From JBBAEA01 sp041656175 (GTDB lineage: Bacteria > Myxococcota_A > Bradymonadia > UBA4248), in contig JBBAEA010000062.1 in the NCBI GenBank assembly GCA_041656175.1, forward strand, positions 1-19,425: DNA of 19,425 nt. Reading direction: 5' to 3'. Under the pieces are notes generated by a model. It saw only the letters and a list, made by a program, of their open reading frames with translations, searched no databases and was not told the origin of the DNA. Position numbers and translations under genes: made by a program. Shown piece by piece: positions 1-7,667 of this stretch. Position 1 is the stretch's first letter. Each line of letters opens with the position of its first letter.

Positions 1-298
1 AAAATAAGGAACAAGCCCATAAATAGCATATAAAACGTATTTACCACGCGTCTTTTCTGCATAAAGTATAGTCGCCCATGCATCTCAGCAGCCCACCACC
101 AAAACGCGCCGCAGTCTATATTTAGCATTACAGCGAGAGCTAAGCAAATACTTCATTGTCGCAACTGCACTACTCGCCTTGTTTACGTGGAGGCGAACTC
201 ACTTCGGCTCAAAGCAAAGAGCTAGATTTCTATTGTGCAAAATACAAGATTTAAGAGGGCTCTCATTAAGCGCCCACACCCCAGCTATGAGCTGTCCT
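1..298. other. Gap with no recognisable gene
   Basis: No convincing reading frame, tRNA-like fold or promoter was found here on either strand. The sequence is AT-rich and unremarkable up to about 298, where a dispersed repeat begins. It could hold the end of a leader or a decayed gene, but nothing supports that directly. Confidence 0.5.
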
Positions 299-387
299 CC
301 TAGAATCCACATCAAACTTGCTAAGAAAAGCGTCATTCGATTTTTTGACTAAGTTCAAACAAAGCAAGATAACTTTCCCTATTTTTC
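299..387 (+). repeat. Dispersed intergenic repeat, copy A (first module)
   Basis: The segment starting CATCAAACTTGCTAAG at 310 matches 7558-7635 over about 78 bases, with similarity running past the TTTTGACT block to a shared CTATTTTT at the end. The first 25 bases (310-334) also match 17924-17948. All three copies are in gene-free DNA and in the same orientation. It does not read as protein in any copy. Confidence 0.8.
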
Positions 388-389
388 AC

Positions 390-424
390 CACGAAAAGCA
401 CGAAAAGCACGAAAAGCACGAAAG
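390..424 (+). repeat. Tandem 9-bp repeat (CACGAAAAG, four units)
   Basis: Three exact CACGAAAAG units are followed by a fourth that lacks one A (390-398, 399-407, 408-416, 417-424). It lies between the two modules of dispersed repeat copy A, in non-coding DNA. A short array like this is prone to slippage and may vary in length between strains. Confidence 0.9.
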
Positions 425-471
425 ACTATAACAAATCAAGTCGAGTCTATAAGTCTTCTGTGTAACACATT

Positions 472-530
472 GAATTTATTGACTTTTACTTTAAAGACTC
501 GTCAGACTTCCACACTTTACTCTAGCTGCT
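472..530 (+). repeat. Dispersed intergenic repeat core, copy A (second module)
   Basis: The pattern TTTATTGACTTTTACTTTAA, then CTCGTCAGACTT and TTTACTCTAGCTGC, is a diverged match to 17950-18009 and 16874-16925. The T-rich stretch that follows, ending near CTTTCTTAA, resembles the end of the 16787-16982 element. This is the most degenerate of the five cores recognised here. Confidence 0.6.
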
Positions 531-617
531 TTTTGATTGTTTTTGTATTAAAAAAGTCTTTCTTAAATATCTCAATACACTTCATTTCATAAATAACAGT
601 TGGTACTTTAGTACATA

Positions 618-2678
618 TTAATCTTCAAGATCTTGCTCAGGATTAGCGCCATCCTCTTGTTCTGGCTGAAACTGTAATGTTGGTACATGCAGTTCGTCGC
701 CTTCAAAATTTACGGGTTTTCCGCTCCACTGATTACACACAACGCCATCGAGTTTACAAACATCATCGATGCAGGAGAGCTTATTATTAAGTGCATTTAG
801 CAATAACTCCTCGGTATCTTTAATTTTTAGTGTATTCTGTAACAAAGTAAACGCAAAACTCATCTCTGTATAATCTACCTCGCTAAAGCCAATGGCTCCT
901 GGGGCCCCACTATTTTCCCAATAATATAAAGATTGTTTGCTATTATCTTTGCTCGGAATAAGACCAATAAGAGCACCAGCGAATTTTACATTGTTTTTTA
1001 TCGACACTGCTGCTAGTGCATAGGCATTGGAAATGCGACAAAATTCGTTTACCTGCCCAATGAGGCCACCTACATTGTCTTTAGAAGCTTGAACCGTAGA
1101 GATTGTATAAACATTTAACACATCAGAGCGCGATGAAAGTTTACCTATAAGCCCCCCCACATCACTACCACCGTCAACCTTGCCTTCGTAATACGCGTTA
1201 TACACCTTAGTGGCTTTCCCCGCATAACCAATAAGCCCCCCTATACTGCTCCCTTCTTCGCTTAAAACCTCTCCTGTGGCAGCGACTCTATTGGCGGTGC
1301 TATTTTCCATTCTCCCAACCAGAGCGCCACCATCTTCCTCATTCACGCGCAAGTGAAGATCCGCACTCGCTGCTTCTATTGATGAATCCAGGAGATAACC
1401 CGCTATGCCTCCCACTTGGCTAGTGCCCTGAAGCTCACCACTAACCGTAACATTATTAAGAGCGGTTTTTTCTGCCTTCCCCACGATCAAAGCAAGGTTT
1501 GTGTCACCGCTAAATTTCGCACGTACCCGCAAGCCATCTATTTTGGCGCCACTCGTATATGCAAACACAGCCCCTGCATCATCTGGGGTCTTTATTTCAT
1601 ACACTTCACCCGCGTTGGTAAATGCTATTTCATGCTCATTAGCAATAAACAACCCGTCGAAGGGGCGCTCCAGAGTACCGATCCCAGTCCATAGCGGTTT
1701 ATCTTGCCCCAAAAGCGCGCTAGGGATTTCAATATCATTGGTGAGAACATAACTTTTGGCGAGTTCTTCGTCGAGATCTGCTTGATTCCAATTATCGCGT
1801 AATTTAAGAAATTCCTCCGCTGTTTGTATACGTACTGCACAAATTTCACGCTCTGCAAAGACTATTTTATTTTCTTGGCAGCTACAACCATCGTTCTCGA
1901 ATTTTGCCGCATCATCGGGGCATGCGTCCAAGCAATTGGGTATCGTGTCGCCATCGTCATCGGCGCTCTGCCACTCATTTTCGATTAGCACACAACCACA
2001 AACATTGGCTTGTGTTAAAAGTGGATTATCGGCGCACTCATCAATGCAATCAGCCACCGTGTCCGCATCAGAATCGACGTCTTCAACGTCGCAGCCACAG
2101 ACTCCTGGTCTGGTTTTAATTTCGCTGTGTGGACAAAAATCTATGTTATTACTTAAACAGAAAGGAACTCCTGTTTCGGGATCAATAATATCTTCGACAT
2201 CGCAGCCGCAGATACCAGGGTGTCTTTTGATACCATTAGCACAAAGATCAATGGTGTCGCTCAAACAATGTGGGATCCCAGTGCTGGGATCGATGCTATC
2301 CTCGACCCCACAACCGCAAATACCAGGCGTTTGTTTGTTTTCGTCTTCAGGGCAAAGATCGATTCCTGGCATTAAGCACAAGGGTTGGCCTTGCTTATCT
2401 AAAACGTCGACTATGCCGCAGCCACAATAGCCCGGTTCTGTTTTTTGGGGATCATTGGGACAAAGATCTGGCGTTTGCACCATGCAGGCGTACAGCCCCG
2501 TTACTGCATCTTTGACATCTTCTTTGCCACAACCGCAAACTCCAGGATGCATCTTGTAAGGATCATCTGGGCACAAATCTTTTTGTTGATAATCCGAATT
2601 TACCAGATCATTACACGAATATAATAGCAGCAGCGCCATCCATATACAGATTATATTCAGCCATTTCATCCACCACAT
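618..2678 (-). CDS. Secreted lipoprotein with Cys-rich CGCG repeats and GLUG motifs
   Basis: A 686-residue protein with a hydrophobic N-terminus ending in a lipobox-like LLYSC, so Cys22 is the likely lipidated residue. Residues 34 to about 270 hold seven repeats about 36 residues apart (near 34, 71, 107, 144, 180, 213 and 251), each with a DLCPxDxxK-like start and a PGxCGCG core; the last units become Asp-rich (DSDADT, DDDGDT) like calcium-binding thrombospondin type 3 repeats. Residues about 400-590 hold six GLUG-like units (GGLIGY, GGLIGK, GGLIGQ and variants), a beta-repeat found in bacterial surface proteins, preceded by a WTGIGT...FDGLF segment typical of such domains. The C-terminus is acidic. 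The start at 2678 is supported by GGAGAG five bases upstream. It is probably displayed on the outer membrane; ligand unknown. It could be a monocistronic gene. Confidence 0.9.
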   Translation of the reverse strand: MWWMKWLNIICIWMALLLLYSCNDLVNSDYQQKDLCPDDPYKMHPGVCGCGKEDVKDAVTGLYACMVQTPDLCPNDPQKTEPGYCGCGIVDVLDKQGQPLCLMPGIDLCPEDENKQTPGICGCGVEDSIDPSTGIPHCLSDTIDLCANGIKRHPGICGCDVEDIIDPETGVPFCLSNNIDFCPHSEIKTRPGVCGCDVEDVDSDADTVADCIDECADNPLLTQANVCGCVLIENEWQSADDDGDTIPNCLDACPDDAAKFENDGCSCQENKIVFAEREICAVRIQTAEEFLKLRDNWNQADLDEELAKSYVLTNDIEIPSALLGQDKPLWTGIGTLERPFDGLFIANEHEIAFTNAGEVYEIKTPDDAGAVFAYTSGAKIDGLRVRAKFSGDTNLALIVGKAEKTALNNVTVSGELQGTSQVGGIAGYLLDSSIEAASADLHLRVNEEDGGALVGRMENSTANRVAATGEVLSEEGSSIGGLIGYAGKATKVYNAYYEGKVDGGSDVGGLIGKLSSRSDVLNVYTISTVQASKDNVGGLIGQVNEFCRISNAYALAAVSIKNNVKFAGALIGLIPSKDNSKQSLYYWENSGAPGAIGFSEVDYTEMSFAFTLLQNTLKIKDTEELLLNALNNKLSCIDDVCKLDGVVCNQWSGKPVNFEGDELHVPTLQFQPEQEDGANPEQDLED

Positions 2679-2714
2679 GTTCGCTCTCCATCAACACAGC
2701 ACCCCCTTATCGCA

Positions 2715-2743
2715 ATACTAAACAAATAAATACGCTTTGTCAT
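2715..2743 (-). promoter_or_regulatory. Possible sigma70-type promoter for the CGCG-repeat lipoprotein
   Basis: On the minus strand ATGACA, a 17-base spacer and TAGTAT lie about 40 bases upstream of the start codon at 2678. The -35 is 5/6 and the -10 is 4/6 to consensus, so this is only a candidate. Confidence 0.35.
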
Positions 2744-2841
2744 TAGTGAACACTCTTTTTTGCTAAAGTTAGCTGCAATACTGTTCTGCCGCGTTTTTAA
2801 CAAACCGTATTTTTCATGATCTTAGCAAGCAATCAGACGGC

Positions 2842-4263
2842 TTAATCGTTTGCAGTATCAGCGCGTCTAGGTCTAGCCTGTACTCTAGCTCTTTCGAGTC
2901 TCGATTGTCGCTTGGAAGCATCATCGGCGAGTCTGTGGTAGCGGTATTTTTTGATAAAAGCCTCATAAGCCTCGTAAGCTTCAGTATTGGCGCCAACCTT
3001 TTCGCTCGCAAAAGCAAAATTATACCGTGATATTGCATCCATCTCTGGGGCTAAGTCAGCACTTAGCGCCTCTCTGAAAAACTGCCTAGCCCCTTCGTAG
3101 TCGCCTAGATTAAATAGACTCATGGCAAGGTAGTGGTTGAGTAGGTGGGTGTAGGGCGTATCTTTTTTGTAGGACTGGCTTTTGAAGAAGGTATCGCGCG
3201 CCTGCTCAAGGTTTCCTTCAAGATAAAGCCCTAGAGCTTCACGGTAAGAGTTATTAGCCAGTTTCCAGCGTATGTTCTCGATGCGCTCTTCTAGCAAGGC
3301 GAGTTCAGCGGGGTGGTTAAGGTTGCCGCGAACTTCGGTAAAACGCTGCAGTGCTTCGTCATAACGGCCTTGTTCCGAGAGTTGATAAACCTCAAAGGCT
3401 TGCTTTGAGGCGATCTGGCTCTTTTCGAACTCTTGCTCCAAAATTTGCTTGACATTGACTAAGCTTTTGTAACCTTCAATCTGTGCTAGTTGCTCATTGT
3501 ATTTTGCTTTTGCCTTATAGTTTAACGAAAAGTAGAGCCCCGACGCTATGACGACGCAAAACAAAATATAGGCTACAGCGGAGTTAAAAAATACGCGGCG
3601 CTCTGCCTGTAGTTGTCGTTTTTGCAGTGCTTGCACCGACTCTGTAAGGTTTCGGTTTAGTGCTTCGGATTGATTGAGCACTGCACGTATGCGCCCAAGT
3701 TCGTTAGCAATCTTGTCTTTAGTTTTCTCACCCTCTTTTTGCGCCAATAGTTTGGATGGCGAGGGGCTGTGACTAGTCTTTTTTATGAGCGTAGAGAGTG
3801 AAGCGTTAGAAATTGAGGCGCTCAGTATGCTATTTGGCGTGGGAGCTTGGGCTAGTTCTGCTTCACTCAAAACTTCTAGCTCTTTGGGCTGCTGCTCTTT
3901 GAGTAATGCTCCTACGGCGGCTATGCTTTGGGAGCTGTTCGCTGAAGCGCTATCGCTCTGTTCCAGATCGACATCCATTTGAGCCTCGTCATCTACCACA
4001 ACTCCATCGTTTGAAGCGGGGATATGCTGCTCTTGTGAGCTAGCACTCGATGTCGCGCTACTGCTCTGCGATATTTTAGGCTCAAGCTCAATTTTAGGCA
4101 AAAGCTCGCTGCTCAGCAGTGCGTCATCAATCTCGGAGTGTGCTGCACTTGGTAAGCTTGAAGTGGCGTCAATGGCGGGGAGATCGAGCATACTCTGTGA
4201 AGAGCGGCGTTTGGGGCTGCGGGAGCGAAGTTTAGCCGGTTTTAGTTCGTCGAAATTTTGCAT
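2842..4263 (-). CDS. Single-pass membrane protein with disordered N-terminus and TPR-like C-terminus
   Basis: A 473-residue protein in three parts. Residues 1 to about 185 are rich in Ser, Ala, Glu and Asp with basic patches (KRRSS, KKTS) and look disordered. Residues about 186-222 have a coiled-coil pattern (LNRNLTESVQALQKRQ). Residues about 224-247 form one hydrophobic transmembrane segment, with positive residues just before it, suggesting a cytoplasmic N-terminus. Residues about 280-445 contain TPR-like helical pairs (YDEALQRF, NLEQARDTFF, DYEGARQFFREAL, NTEAYEAYEAF), followed by a basic tail. This layout resembles YbgF/FtsX-neighbour style scaffold proteins only in general form; I do not recognise the family. 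The Ser-rich tail would be a plausible substrate for Ser/Thr kinases, which is inference. No clear Shine-Dalgarno precedes the ATG. Confidence 0.88.
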   Translation of the reverse strand: MQNFDELKPAKLRSRSPKRRSSQSMLDLPAIDATSSLPSAAHSEIDDALLSSELLPKIELEPKISQSSSATSSASSQEQHIPASNDGVVVDDEAQMDVDLEQSDSASANSSQSIAAVGALLKEQQPKELEVLSEAELAQAPTPNSILSASISNASLSTLIKKTSHSPSPSKLLAQKEGEKTKDKIANELGRIRAVLNQSEALNRNLTESVQALQKRQLQAERRVFFNSAVAYILFCVVIASGLYFSLNYKAKAKYNEQLAQIEGYKSLVNVKQILEQEFEKSQIASKQAFEVYQLSEQGRYDEALQRFTEVRGNLNHPAELALLEERIENIRWKLANNSYREALGLYLEGNLEQARDTFFKSQSYKKDTPYTHLLNHYLAMSLFNLGDYEGARQFFREALSADLAPEMDAISRYNFAFASEKVGANTEAYEAYEAFIKKYRYHRLADDASKRQSRLERARVQARPRRADTAND

Positions 4264-4272
4264 CTATATATA

Positions 4273-4300
4273 ATGATAGGTTAAAATATTATGATAGGTT
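4273..4300 (-). promoter_or_regulatory. Direct repeat upstream of the membrane TPR gene
   Basis: The 10-mer ATGATAGGTT occurs at 4273-4282 and again at 4291-4300, an 18-base period, just upstream of the minus-strand start codon at 4263. Same-face direct repeats this close to a start can be an operator, but the AT-rich context also allows chance duplication. Confidence 0.4.
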
Positions 4301-4519
4301 AGAAAGTTCTGCGTTTCGCTCTTAAAGCAATGCGCTTGCATGTATTTAACAGTTTCTCCTTCTAAATTCAACGTCGCTTTGTGCTCTGTGGCTTTAATCC
4401 TAGTCGGTACGACGTTTTGTGAAATGAAATTCACTATTTTGCTGAGCGCAAAGCTCTCAAGATTTTATGGGTGAACCTGCATTCATGCAAAAAACGTTGC
4501 CGTTCTCGGCTTTAAATGT

Positions 4520-4677
4520 CTTTGGGGGGTAGCGAAAGATCACCCGAAGGAGCGGTGTCTGAGCGCATTTTATGCCTTGGATGCGCGGTTTGAGCGCATA
4601 CAAGGCATAAAATCGAGCGCGAAGCCACCGATCATGAGGGAAGCTTTCGCGTAGGGGGGCGTATTAGCCCCCTAGCC
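4520..4677 (+). repeat. Family 1 hairpin element, copy 1
   Basis: The left end (4520-4548) matches the reverse complement of 5964-5992 at 28 of 29 bases; the right end (4635-4660) matches the reverse complement of 5853-5878 at 25 of 26. Between them lies a perfect 13-bp inverted repeat (4567-4579 with 4601-4613, ATTTTATGCCTTG) continuing inward as ATGCGC/GCGCAT around a 7-base loop, plus an outer CGGTG/CACCG pair (4553-4557 with 4626-4630). The ends also pair: GCGAAAG (4532-4538) with CTTTCGC (4644-4650). A G-tract/C-tract hairpin (about 4652-4674) and an A-run follow. Not coding. It lies upstream of the PP2C promoter. Confidence 0.9.
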
Positions 4678-4745
4678 AAAAAAGAAGAAAGGAAAAATAT
4701 ATTCCTAAGCTTCGCCGCCGTTGTGGAAGCCGCTTTTAAAACGCA

Positions 4746-4774
4746 TTGACATCGAGGGCAATTCGTCGTTTAAT
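4746..4774 (+). promoter_or_regulatory. Sigma70-type promoter for the PP2C gene
   Basis: TTGACA (4746-4751, consensus), a 17-base spacer, then TTTAAT (4769-4774, 5/6 to consensus). Transcription would begin near 4781, giving a leader of about 60 bases before the ATG at 4840. It lies inside the family 1 copy pair, so the gene carries its own promoter. Confidence 0.65.
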
Positions 4775-4839
4775 GCGGGCGAGTATGGGCGTCAAAATAT
4801 GGCGCCGCACACGTTGTTGCCTCACACGGGATAGTAAAA

Positions 4840-5607
4840 ATGGCGATTCGCAAGGCTGGAAATACCAACGTCGGTAGAAAACGTAACCATAACGAAGATA
4901 ATTTTGGCATCGTCCCCGACCAGCGGCTCTTCATCGTAGCCGACGGAATGGGTGGACACGCCGCGGGGGAAGTGGCGAGTAAATTGGCGGTAGACACTGT
5001 TGCGCAGTTCTTTAAGGACACATCCGAGGATGAGGAAATCACGTGGCCCTTCCGCATGGATCGCTCAAAAAAGTACGAAGAAAACAGACTCGTCACGGCG
5101 ATCAAGTTCGCTAACTTGCGGATTTATGAAGAGGCACTCGCTAATGCCAAGAAAAAAGGCATGGGCACCACGATCGTTGCGGTCACCTTTAGCAACGACG
5201 GGATTTATTTAGGGCACGTTGGCGACTCGAGAATTTACAGATTCCGCCGCGGAACCTTAGAGTTATTGACCGAAGATCACTCGCTGCTCAACGACTACAA
5301 AAAAATGGGCGTGCTCAGCCCTGAGGAAATCGAAAAGTTCCCGCACAAAAACGTTATTGTTCGCGCGCTAGGTATGAAGGACAACGTTCAAGTCGATGTT
5401 CAGTTTCAAGTTCCCGAGGACAAGGACTTATTCCTGCTCTGCTCCGACGGCTTATCGGGTGAAATTACGGATGAAGGAATGGAAAAGATTTTGGCCGAAA
5501 CGGGCGACGACTTGGATTTAGGCGTGAGTCGATTGATCCAAACTGCCTGCGATAATGGTGGTAGAGACAACGTAACTTGTATTTTATTGCAGTATGTTCG
5601 AGATTAA
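4840..5607 (+). CDS. PP2C-family Ser/Thr protein phosphatase
   Basis: A 255-residue cytosolic, metal-dependent (Mn/Mg) protein phosphatase of the bacterial Stp1/PrpC type, which removes phosphate from Ser/Thr sites placed by Hanks-type kinases. The usual motifs appear in order: RNHNEDNFG with Asp20, VADGMGGHAAGE (35-44) with metal ligands Asp35 and Gly36, GMGTT (107-111), GHVGDSR (125-131), TEDHS (144-148), VRALG (174-178), CSDGLSGEITD with Asp203, and GGRDNVT with Asp243. Nothing essential is missing and the length is the normal catalytic core with no transmembrane tail. A near-consensus promoter lies upstream and a strong terminator follows, so it is probably transcribed alone. It sits between two inverted family 1 elements. 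Its natural partner could be the large kinase at 9755. Confidence 0.97.
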   Translation: MAIRKAGNTNVGRKRNHNEDNFGIVPDQRLFIVADGMGGHAAGEVASKLAVDTVAQFFKDTSEDEEITWPFRMDRSKKYEENRLVTAIKFANLRIYEEALANAKKKGMGTTIVAVTFSNDGIYLGHVGDSRIYRFRRGTLELLTEDHSLLNDYKKMGVLSPEEIEKFPHKNVIVRALGMKDNVQVDVQFQVPEDKDLFLLCSDGLSGEITDEGMEKILAETGDDLDLGVSRLIQTACDNGGRDNVTCILLQYVRD

Positions 5608-5630
5608 TAACTCGATATTGAATTTTATAT

Positions 5631-5657
5631 AAAGGAGGTCGCTGAACCTCCTTTTTT
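5631..5657 (+). terminator. Rho-independent terminator after the PP2C gene
   Basis: AAAGGAGGT (5631-5639), a 6-base loop and ACCTCCTTT (5646-5654) form a perfect 9-bp stem that runs into a T-tract, 24 bases after the stop codon. The form is classic for intrinsic termination on the plus strand. Confidence 0.92.
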
Positions 5658-5839
5658 ATTTCTGCGAAAAGTTTAGACTTGGCACGCGAGCGAACCGATT
5701 AGCTATTCGTTAAGTGCTGCGCATGACCTTAAATCTTGACAGACACGCCTGCATTTTCGTAGCTTTTGTTGCAAACAATTCTTCGCGCATCATGACTCTA
5801 GTTTGGCCGTTTTAAGCTTAGTATACGTTTCATTTTTTT

Positions 5840-5992
5840 GCGGGGGTGCAGAGCCCCCCTACGCGCAAGCTTCCCTCAAAATTCGCTAAATGTCGTATAA
5901 TTTTGTGCGGTGTTTGTGTTATTCACCCAACCACCGCACAAAATACGACATTAAGCGAATTTGTTCGGGTGATCTTGCGCTACCCCCCAAAG
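5840..5992 (-). repeat. Family 1 hairpin element, copy 2 (inverted)
   Basis: The same element as 4520-4677 in the opposite orientation; its conserved ends are 5964-5992 and 5853-5878, spanning 140 bases against 141 in copy 1. The centre is unrelated in sequence to copy 1 but is an even longer inverted repeat: 5878-5912 pairs with 5932-5962 with one mismatch and a 3-base bulge around a 19-base loop. The end helix carries C5866 paired with G5977 where copy 1 has T4647 paired with A4535. A G-tract/C-tract hairpin lies at about 5842-5859 next to a T-run (5833-5839), matching the layout of copy 1. Non-coding, between the PP2C terminator and the dehydrogenase gene. Confidence 0.9.
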
Positions 5993-6181
5993 TTTGTTTC
6001 ATGCGTATGTATTGTGATTTTGAGCATCCGTGCGGATAAATCCATGAATAAAAAATCGATGGTTTTTGCCAAAAAAGCTTGTAAGGAATCATAAAAAACC
6101 ATTAGACTGTTGCTGTATAAGACTTCGGTTATGTGGGTGACTGGGGGGGTTATAGACAATAACCACGTATGGAGAATGACT

Positions 6182-7459
6182 ATGCATTTTAATCCTTTTG
6201 AGATGGCGCAAGCACAGTTCGATAACGTAGCAGCTAAGCTAGAGCTCAACGAGAGTACGCGTGATTTGCTGCGAACGCCTATGAAGGAATTCCAAGTAAG
6301 CCTTCCTGTTCGCATGGACGATGGGACGATCAGGATATTTCGAGGCTTTAGAGTTCAGCACAACACAGCGCGTGGTCCTGGTAAGGGGGGGATTCGCTTT
6401 TATCCCGGTGAGAGTCTCGATACTGTTAGGGCACTAGCGATGTGGATGACTTGGAAGTGCGCCGTCGTAGGAATCCCGCTTGGTGGTGCCAAAGGTGGCG
6501 TCGACTGCGATCCTCGCCTACTCTCGGAAACTGAGCAGGAGCGACTTTGCCGCGCTTGGGTACGCGCGCTCTCTCGCAATCTTGGCCCCACTATCGACGT
6601 TCCTGCTCCCGACGTCATGAGCAACAGCCAGCATATGATTTGGATGCTCGACGAGTACGAGACCATACACGGTGGGAGTTACCCAGGTTTTATTACAGGC
6701 AAACCCGTTGGTAGTGGTGGTTCAGAAGGGCGGACTGAATCCACGGGTTACGGGGTAATTTGCACACTGAGCGAAGCGCTAAAAGTGCATAATATCGACG
6801 TTAAGAATTGTACGGCGAGCGTACAGGGTTTCGGGAAAGTGGCATACTATGCGTGTGAGCGCTTTATCGCCCTAGGCGGAAAAGTGCTTGCAGTCTCTTG
6901 TTGGGATGCCAAAGAAGAGTGCTCCTTTGTGTATCGTCGGAAATCCGGTGTCAACATTCAGGAACTACGCAGAATTTCGGACGAATACGGCAGCATTGAC
7001 AAGAAAAAAGCAGAGTCCTTTGGTTACGAGATTTTAGACGGAGATGAATGGATCTCGCAGGCAGTCGATATTCTAATTCCCGCTGCGCTGGAGAACCAAA
7101 TAAACGCCAAAACAGCGCCCAAAATCCATCCAAAAGTAAAGTTTTTAGCCGAGGGCGCCAATGGCCCGACAACGCCCGAAGCGGACATCATTCTTGATGA
7201 ACGTAATATTTTTGTTATTCCTGATTTTCTGTGTAATGCGGGCGGCGTAACTTGCTCCTACTTTGAGCAGGTACAGTGCAATATGAACTATTTCTGGTCC
7301 AAGCGTGAAGTTCTCGAAAAATTAGACGAACGCATGGCCAGTGCTTTTCATGCGGTGCGAAACCTCTCGATAGCGCGTAAGGTTGGGATGCGCGAAGCGG
7401 CATACATTATCGCTATAGAATCGGTTGCAAAATCTTGTGTTGCGAGGGCTTGGGCATAG
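6182..7459 (+). CDS. Glu/Leu/Phe/Val-family dehydrogenase, probably glutamate dehydrogenase
   Basis: A 425-residue cytosolic enzyme, full length for the hexameric family that converts glutamate to 2-oxoglutarate and ammonia (or the reverse) with NAD(P). The N-terminal domain has KGGIRFYPG and PLGGAKGGVDCDP, which fits the family active-site signature with catalytic Lys104, then DVPAPDV. The C-terminal domain has a nucleotide-binding turn GFGKVA (216-221), LAEGANGPTTPEAD and FLCNAGGVTCSYFE. The start chosen is ATG 6182, seven bases after GGAG (6171-6174); an ATG at 6176 abuts that site and the frame opens to 6110, but those upstream residues do not look like enzyme. After the second beta strand of the Rossmann fold the usual SDS-like turn is replaced by SCWD (239-242), so cofactor preference cannot be read off simply. 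Amino-acid preference versus Leu/Phe/Val is inferred. Confidence 0.95.
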   Translation: MHFNPFEMAQAQFDNVAAKLELNESTRDLLRTPMKEFQVSLPVRMDDGTIRIFRGFRVQHNTARGPGKGGIRFYPGESLDTVRALAMWMTWKCAVVGIPLGGAKGGVDCDPRLLSETEQERLCRAWVRALSRNLGPTIDVPAPDVMSNSQHMIWMLDEYETIHGGSYPGFITGKPVGSGGSEGRTESTGYGVICTLSEALKVHNIDVKNCTASVQGFGKVAYYACERFIALGGKVLAVSCWDAKEECSFVYRRKSGVNIQELRRISDEYGSIDKKKAESFGYEILDGDEWISQAVDILIPAALENQINAKTAPKIHPKVKFLAEGANGPTTPEADIILDERNIFVIPDFLCNAGGVTCSYFEQVQCNMNYFWSKREVLEKLDERMASAFHAVRNLSIARKVGMREAAYIIAIESVAKSCVARAWA

Positions 7460-7497
7460 GCTAAGGAGCTCTGTTTTTCTTTGTTTTCTTCTTATTT

Positions 7498-7635
7498 CCT
7501 AGAACAAGGCTCAAAATGGCAAGGGAAAGCGTACTTTCTCATTTTTCCAAGAACCCGCATCAAACTTGCTAACAAATGCGTCTTTCGATATTTTGACTGA
7601 GTTCTAACTAGCTAGGATAGTCTTTCTATTTTTGC
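7498..7635 (+). repeat. Dispersed intergenic repeat, copy B (first module)
   Basis: 7498-7582 aligns with 17863-17948 over about 85 bases (shared AGGCTCAAA, AAAGCGTA and CATCAAACTTGCTAA blocks at almost identical spacing), and 7558-7635 aligns with 310-387. It begins about 40 bases after the dehydrogenase stop codon. No open frame is shared between copies. Confidence 0.82.
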
Positions 7636-7667
7636 TGTAGGATCTTAATTTTAGAGAACTTTGCACG

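Noticed and set aside
1416..2515. Several plus-strand frames inside the CGCG-repeat lipoprotein gene
   Set aside because: They are antisense shadows of the repeats, with no ribosome sites and no recognisable domain.
5736..5765. TTGACA followed by TAGCTT as a promoter for the dehydrogenase
   Set aside because: The -35 is perfect but the -10 is poor, and a long hairpin element lies between it and the gene.
4520..5992. Family 1 elements as integron attC sites
   Set aside because: The layout is similar (constant ends, variable hairpin), but I see neither the RYYYAAC nor GTTRRRY core motifs nor an integrase, and the two copies are inverted rather than in direct orientation.
6110..6181. Longer N-terminus for the dehydrogenase starting at 6110
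   Set aside because: The best ribosome site (6171-6174) fits ATG 6182, and the upstream residues do not resemble the family.
5846..6315. Plus frame at 5846-6094 and minus frame at 5980-6315
   Set aside because: The first runs through the family 1 hairpin and the second overlaps the start of the dehydrogenase gene; neither has domain or ribosome-site support.
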